A stretch of DNA of 64,000 nucleotides from Actinomyces israelii DSM 43320 (GTDB lineage: Bacteria > Actinomycetota > Actinomycetes > Actinomycetales > Actinomycetaceae), in the NCBI RefSeq assembly GCF_000711965.1, contig NZ_JONS01000004.1, positions 1 to 64,000 of the forward strand, in the 5' to 3' direction. The notes below the pieces were generated by a model, which searched no databases, had not been told where the DNA came from, and worked only from the letters and a program-made list of their open reading frames with translations. Shown piece by piece: positions 60,767 through 64,000 of this stretch; positions within the stretch are counted from its first letter, which is position 1, and each line of letters opens with the position of its first letter. The position numbers and the translations under genes were made by a program.

Positions 60767-62437
60767 TCAGCGCCGGCGGTTTCCGGCAGCGCGACGACGG
60801 CGCGTAGCGCTGGACACGATACCGGCTGCCGCCAGCGCAGCCGCGACGGCGCACAGGACGCGCCCCGGCCAGTCGCCCAGGGTGTCGGCCGGCGTGGTCG
60901 AGGTGCGCAGGCCGACGTCGGCGACCAGGGCGGCCTGGGTGTAGGGCCGGGTCTGCTGCTCGACGACGCCCCGGGGGCTGATGATCGCGGTGATGCCCAC
61001 CGTGGAGACCTGGACGACGCTGCGTCCGTGCACGACGGCCTGGACCCGCCCCTGGGCGAGCTGCTGGGCGGCCTCGGAGGAGGACAGGAAGCTCGCGTTG
61101 TTGGTGGGGATGACGATCAGCTCGCCCCCCTGGCGCACGCCGTCTCGCAGGATGCTGTCGTAGGCGACCTCGAAGCAGATGCCCATGGCCAGGGTGATGT
61201 CGCGGTCCTGGGCGGCAGCGCGGACGGTGAGGGTCTGGGGCCCGGTTCCCGGGGCCATGTCGGTGCTGATGCGGTCGACCTCGGCGGTCAGCCGTCTGAT
61301 GTGGTCGCGCAGGGGGACGTACTCGGCGAAGGGCACCGGCCGGTGCTTGCGGTAGTAGGCTCCCGCGCCCCGGCCGGGGGTCCACACGACCATGTCGTTG
61401 TAGCGGACGTCGTCCTCGAACAGGACGGCGCCCACCATGATCGGGGCGCCCACTGCCTGTGCGGAGGCATCGATCATGGTGGCGGTCGAGCGGTGGGTGC
61501 GCGGGTCGAGGTCAGCGGCGTTCTCCGGCCAGATGACGACGTCGAGGTTGCCGCTTCCGACGTCGGCGGCGAGCCGGTCAGTGGCCCGGGCATGGTTGCC
61601 GGTGACCTCCAGGGCCCGGTTGAAGGCGTCCTCGAAGTCCTTGGCGACATCGCCCTGGACGGCGCCCACCCGCAGGTTCCCGTCCTCGGCGGCGCTGTGA
61701 ACGGGCAGGGCCAGCGGGGCGGTCAGGACCAGGCCCGCGCAGGCCGCCGCCACCAGGGCGGGCAGGAGCGCCTGGGCGCGCAGGGCGTGGGCGGCCTCGA
61801 ACAGGCAGGCTCCGATGAGCGCCACCAGAAGCGTCAGGCCGATGGAGCCGCCGTAGGCGGCGAAGGGGAGCATGGGGGCGTCGGCCATGGCGAAGGCGAG
61901 CCTGCCGAAGGGGAAGCCGCCCCACGGCCAGCTCGAGCGCAGCTCCTCCACCCCGCACCACAGCACCGTGAAGGAGGCGGCTCGTGCGACGGCCGCGCGG
62001 CCCGCCCCGGGGCCGTCCGCGGCCAGGGCGGGTATGCGGCCCACCAGCGCCCATGCGGCGCCCAGGGCCGTGGTGTAGAGGGCCTGGACGAGGGTGAGCG
62101 CCGCCCACCCGATCGGGTTTCCCATGGCGACGGCGGTGAAGTGCAGCAGCGGCGCGAAGAGCGCGATCCCGAAGACCAGCCCCAGTCCGGCGCCCGCTCC
62201 TGCGCCCCGCCCCCGGAGGGCACCCATGAGCACGGCAACGCCGACCGGCGCGGCCCACCACAGGCCCGTCGGCGGGAAGGCGGCGGTCACCGCCAGGCCC
62301 GCCAGTGCGGCGGCCAGGACGGGCATGAGAGCGCGCACCGCCCGGGGGCGGCCGGGCCCGTCCGAGGCCGAGTCGGCGGTGCCGGCGGTGCGCGGTCTGT
62401 CGCTCGTGCGCTTGGGCGGTGTCACAGGTTGAAGCAT
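60767..62437 (-). CDS. lnt: Apolipoprotein N-acyltransferase
   Basis: A 556-residue protein: about six to eight N-terminal membrane segments (30-240), a nitrilase-like catalytic domain (about 265-500), and a C-terminal anchor. The Glu-Lys-Cys triad is visible in IWPENAADL, YYRKHRPVPFAEYVP, and MGICFEVAYD. It adds the third acyl chain to lipoproteins. The N-terminus (residues 1-33) is Arg/Pro/Ser-rich, so the true start may be later. It leads the Ppm gene. Confidence 0.9.
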   Translation of the reverse strand: MLQPVTPPKRTSDRPRTAGTADSASDGPGRPRAVRALMPVLAAALAGLAVTAAFPPTGLWWAAPVGVAVLMGALRGRGAGAGAGLGLVFGIALFAPLLHFTAVAMGNPIGWAALTLVQALYTTALGAAWALVGRIPALAADGPGAGRAAVARAASFTVLWCGVEELRSSWPWGGFPFGRLAFAMADAPMLPFAAYGGSIGLTLLVALIGACLFEAAHALRAQALLPALVAAACAGLVLTAPLALPVHSAAEDGNLRVGAVQGDVAKDFEDAFNRALEVTGNHARATDRLAADVGSGNLDVVIWPENAADLDPRTHRSTATMIDASAQAVGAPIMVGAVLFEDDVRYNDMVVWTPGRGAGAYYRKHRPVPFAEYVPLRDHIRRLTAEVDRISTDMAPGTGPQTLTVRAAAQDRDITLAMGICFEVAYDSILRDGVRQGGELIVIPTNNASFLSSSEAAQQLAQGRVQAVVHGRSVVQVSTVGITAIISPRGVVEQQTRPYTQAALVADVGLRTSTTPADTLGDWPGRVLCAVAAALAAAGIVSSATRRRRAAGNRRR

Positions 62438-62458
62438 AGAGGCACCGGGCGCCCCGCC

Positions 62459-63397
62459 TCAGGCGCGGCTGCGGCGGTGCGCGGCCAGCCGGGTGCCGTG
62501 CCATGCCAGGGCGAGCGCGGTGCCGGCCGCCGTCCCGATCAAGCAGGAGACGGCGGTACCCGCGACCCAGGACAGCACTGGGTTGCCACTGAGCTCCTCG
62601 GCGCGCTCAATGGTGCGGTGCAGCGGGCCGAACCCGATCTCGGCCAGGTTGGTCGCCAGAATGTGCCCGCCGACCCACAGCATGGCCACGGTGCCGACGA
62701 TCCCGAGGCCCGTGAAGAGCGCCGGCGCGGCGGAGACCACGGCGCGCCCGAAGGACCGCGAGACCCGGGTGCGGCCCTTGACGGCCAGGTGCGCCCCGGC
62801 GTCGTCGAGCTTGATGAGCGCCCCGACCAGCCCGTAGACGGCGAAGGTGATGAGCAGGGCGATCATGACCAGGACGATGACGCGCCTGGTGGAGGACTCC
62901 CCCTGCACCTCGGCCAGCGCGAGCAGCATGATCTCGGTGGACAGGACGAAGTCGGTGGTGATGGCGCGCTTGATAATGGACGCCTCGTCCGCCGGGCCCT
63001 CGTCCTCGGCTGCCTTTTCGGCGGCCTTCTCAGCACGGCCGGGGTGCAGGAGGAGCCCCAGGAGCTTCTCCCCTCCCTCGAAGCACAGGTAGGCCCCGCC
63101 GATGACGAGAACGACGGGCAGGAGGGCTGGCGCCACCGCCGTCAGCAGCAGGCCCGCAGGCAGGATGATGAGGAGCTTGTTGCGCAGGGACCCGACGGTG
63201 ATCTTCCTGATAATGGGCAGCTCGCGGTCCGGGGTGATGCCGGTGACGTACTGCGGTGTCGCGGCGACGTCGTCGACGGTGGCGGCCGAGACCTTCGCCG
63301 AGGCCTTGACGGCCAGGGAGGCCGTGTCGTCGATGGTTGAGACCGTCAGCTTGGCGAGCGCGGCGATGTCATCGAGAAGGGCGAAGAAACCTGACAT
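62459..63397 (-). CDS. DUF808 (YedI-like) membrane protein
   Basis: A 312-residue membrane protein with the family start MSGFFALLDDIAALAKLTVS and the loop VKASAKVSAATVDDVAATPQ. Around six membrane segments follow. DUF808 proteins are widespread and of unknown function. It lies 21 bases from the lnt start and is probably in the same transcript. Confidence 0.88.
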   Translation of the reverse strand: MSGFFALLDDIAALAKLTVSTIDDTASLAVKASAKVSAATVDDVAATPQYVTGITPDRELPIIRKITVGSLRNKLLIILPAGLLLTAVAPALLPVVLVIGGAYLCFEGGEKLLGLLLHPGRAEKAAEKAAEDEGPADEASIIKRAITTDFVLSTEIMLLALAEVQGESSTRRVIVLVMIALLITFAVYGLVGALIKLDDAGAHLAVKGRTRVSRSFGRAVVSAAPALFTGLGIVGTVAMLWVGGHILATNLAEIGFGPLHRTIERAEELSGNPVLSWVAGTAVSCLIGTAAGTALALAWHGTRLAAHRRSRA

Positions 63398-63545
63398 GGG
63401 GCGCGGGTGTCCTGTCGTGGTGAGGCTGCTCCGAGCGGGGGCCCGGCCACAGCGAGACTACCCGCCGCGTCCTCCCCACGGGGCGACCGGCCCGCGGGAA
63501 GGACGGGCGCCCCGGTCCTGCCCGGCCGGGTCCCCCTCACGTCCC

Positions 63546-64000
63546 TCATACCGCGGACCAGCCCACCACTCCCCTGTTGACGTCCAGGCTCGCCTGGGCG
63601 GCCCCGGTCGACAGCGCCTGGAGCGCCCGCCGCCGCTCGGGCGCGGCGTCCTCGGCGGGCAGGAGGCAGGCGAGCTGCCCGAGCACGTCGAGGAGCTGCT
63701 TGGACCAGCGCACGAAATCGCCGGCGGTCAGCTCGCAGGCCTCCAGGACCTCGGCCAGGTCGGCGCCCTCGGCCCACGCCTTCACAGCCCCCGCCAGTGC
63801 GGGCTCGGCGCCGCTGGAGGACTCGATGCGCGCCAGGGCCTCCAGGTCGTTGATGGAGCGCGACAGGTGGATCTCCTGACGCAGCACCGCCCCCAGGCGG
63901 GAGCACGGCGCCGCGGGCAGGCCGATGGACTGCACCGCCAGCCGCGGCTCGTACACGCATGCCGACACCGCGGCCGCCAGGTCGGCGGGCTCGAGCCCCT
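63546..64000 (-). CDS. Superfamily II RNA helicase (Ski2/HelY-like), C-terminal end
   Basis: The partial frame runs off the window edge and ends at 63546. The last 140 residues (ACVYEPRLAVQSIGLPAAPC, then SRSINDLEALARIESSSGAE and a final CELTAGDFVRWSKQLLDVLG) match the DSHCT domain at the C-terminus of Mtr4/Ski2-like DEAD/DEAH helicases (HelY). Such a protein probably unwinds RNA or works in its turnover. The helicase core is outside the window, so the call rests on the C-terminal domain only. Confidence 0.75.
   Translation of the reverse strand, partial: GLEPADLAAAVSACVYEPRLAVQSIGLPAAPCSRLGAVLRQEIHLSRSINDLEALARIESSSGAEPALAGAVKAWAEGADLAEVLEACELTAGDFVRWSKQLLDVLGQLACLLPAEDAAPERRRALQALSTGAAQASLDVNRGVVGWSAV

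Noticed and set aside
1..64000. CRISPR arrays, tRNA or rRNA genes
   Set aside because: No regularly spaced direct repeats, tRNA cloverleaf sequences or rRNA segments were noticed by eye; tRNAscan-SE and a CRISPR finder would confirm this.

Overview
The window is 64 kb of a high-GC actinobacterial chromosome, most likely from the Actinomycetaceae (Actinomyces-like). This is an inference from the very high GC and GC-rich third positions and from several actinobacterial markers: RbpA, OpcA, the GarA/FtsR-like/bifunctional-nuclease/MerR block, and an adjacent Ppm-type mannosyltransferase and Lnt. I saw no rRNA, tRNA or CRISPR array.

Region 1 (1-7800) is an accessory island of visibly lower GC. 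It carries a lasso-peptide gene cluster that is being damaged. An IS1634-like element cuts off the 5' end of an ABC ATPase gene, which is followed by two ABC-2 permeases of the lantibiotic-immunity/BcrAB type. Next come a lasso cyclase frame with two in-frame TAA stops, an RRE (B1) gene, a B2 cysteine-protease gene, and two tandem 41-codon precursor genes that fall below normal ORF cut-offs. Both precursors match the YxxPxxxxxGxFxxxTG leader pattern and predict cores starting with Phe or Glu, with Glu8 as ring acceptor. An unusual 59-bp hairpin and a 906-bp IS with 18-bp terminal repeats and a frameshifted transposase follow. The IS truncates a flavodoxin-like gene.

Region 2 (7842-23923) holds an alpha/beta hydrolase, DUF4259 and SWIM-finger proteins. 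It then holds a long minus-strand operon joined by 4-nt overlaps: sugar isomerase, Gfo/Idh/MocA dehydrogenase, solute-binding protein, two permeases, ATPase, GH38 alpha-mannosidase and a PHP-type metallohydrolase, with a ROK regulator upstream. It looks like a mannoside or glycan uptake and degradation unit.

Region 3 (24171-43304) is mostly housekeeping: a Dcu transporter, Tag glycosylase, HAD phosphatase, S4 RNA-binding protein, a secreted HNH nuclease, the oxidative pentose phosphate set (zwf-opcA-pgl divergent from gnd), a large membrane protein, the GarA block, an aldo/keto reductase, an Hsp70-like protein, and a PiT phosphate transporter preceded by a convincing PHO box.

Region 4 (43401-56122) contains the sucrose genes (GH32, PTS EII, LacI regulator), an SGNH hydrolase, and a second ABC sugar cluster with a GH5-like enzyme, a LacI regulator and an 18-bp palindromic operator. 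Region 5 (56531-64000) contains a HAD hydrolase, an alpha/beta hydrolase, a phosphofructokinase with atypical motifs, RbpA, Ppm synthase, Lnt, a DUF808 protein and the C-terminal end of what looks like a Ski2-like helicase.
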